From contig JBKHXE010000055.1 in assembly GCA_046566185.1 (NCBI GenBank), positions 1-21,995 on the forward strand: DNA of 21,995 nt. Reading direction: 5' to 3'. Under the pieces are notes generated by a model, which was given only the letters and a program-made list of their open reading frames with translations, did no database searches and had not been told where the DNA came from. Every line of letters begins with the position of its first letter. Positions within the stretch are counted from its first letter, which is position 1. Both the position numbers and the translations under genes were made by a program. This document shows positions 21,793-21,995 of this stretch, in pieces. Source of the stretch: SCSIO-59966 sp046566185 (lineage in GTDB: Bacteria > Actinomycetota > Actinomycetes > Actinomycetales > SCSIO-59966).

Positions 21793-21993
21793 ATGGCGTC
21801 TGACCGAGAACTCAACGAGGTGCGGTTCCTCACCGTCGCCGAGGTGGCGACGATCATGCGCGTCTCCAAGATGACCGTGTACCGGCTGGTCCACTCCGGC
21901 GAGCTGCCCGCCGTCCGCGTCGGCCGCTCGTTCCGCGTCCCCGAGCAGGCCGTGGACGACTACCTGCGCCACTCGTTCGTCGACACCGCCTGA
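21793..21993 (+). CDS. Small MerR-like/excisionase-family winged HTH protein (BldC-like)
   Basis: A 66-residue protein that is almost entirely one DNA-binding domain: LTVAEVATIMRVSKMTVYRL (13-32) forms the helix-turn-helix and HSGELPAVRVGRSFRVP (34-50) the wing, followed by a short helix. It belongs to the excisionase/BldC group of small actinobacterial regulators. The same kind of gene lies near proC in M. tuberculosis (Rv0500A, from memory), so it is a chromosomal regulator and not evidence for a prophage. The ATG at 21793 is chosen; the frame is open back to 21667, but the promoter and its palindrome lie in that stretch. No strong ribosome site is seen. Confidence 0.88.
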   Translation: MASDRELNEVRFLTVAEVATIMRVSKMTVYRLVHSGELPAVRVGRSFRVPEQAVDDYLRHSFVDTA

Positions 21994-21995
21994 GC

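Noticed and set aside
21793..21993. Phage excisionase and thus a prophage or integrative element
   Set aside because: The protein is the BldC-like chromosomal type, beside acuC, with no integrase, attachment site or tRNA in the window.

Overview
This is a very GC-rich window (clearly above 70% G+C by eye) from a chromosome of the phylum Actinomycetota. Two blocks match gene orders I remember from Mycobacterium tuberculosis and other actinobacteria. One is radA - disA - (membrane protein) - mutY. The other is a cysteine-rich protein divergent from ppx, then a TIM-barrel isomerase, proC and a small BldC/excisionase-type HTH gene. The genus cannot be fixed from the sequence; a Geodermatophilaceae-like or related soil actinobacterium is only a guess.

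Layout. 1-912 (+): the end of an unrecognised gene overlapping a membrane-anchored protein with a His/Asp-rich tail. 930-2551 (-): SDR oxidoreductase and MOSC protein, divergent from a short ArgA-type glutamate N-acetyltransferase (2589-3083). 3098-4473 (-): small membrane protein and MutY, divergent from an anchored secreted protein (4554-5165). 5169-12872 (-): eight genes, read downstream as Cys-rich protein, methyltransferase, small membrane protein, radA, disA, a beta-propeller lipoprotein, an AlkB-rubredoxin fusion and its TetR regulator. 12915-17925 (+): ppx, isomerase, ABC ATPase, ABC permease, proline dehydrogenase, proC. 17926-18282: a gene-free convergent gap with a G-quadruplex-type tract and inverted repeat arrays. 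18283-20356 (-): KtrB/TrkH and KtrA/TrkA potassium uptake. 20458-21993 (+): AcuC-type deacetylase and the HTH gene.

How the genes may work together. RadA and MutY serve DNA repair and recombination, and DisA makes c-di-AMP. c-di-AMP is known in other bacteria to control Ktr potassium uptake, and proline turnover genes are also present, so an osmotic-stress theme is possible but inferred. The alkB-tetR pair looks like a self-contained alkane-oxidation cassette placed inside the mutY-disA neighbourhood. It has its own promoter and an unusually symmetric four-half-site operator.

Most genes are ordinary housekeeping or metabolic genes, and I found no clear novel defence or mobile system. The best leads are the alkB operator, the 343-bp inverted-repeat region after proC, and the recurrent TANNNT-N6-8-start-codon layout that implies many leaderless mRNAs. 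Next come the Cys-rich protein/methyltransferase pair and the two unrelated exported proteins ending in similar His/Asp tails.
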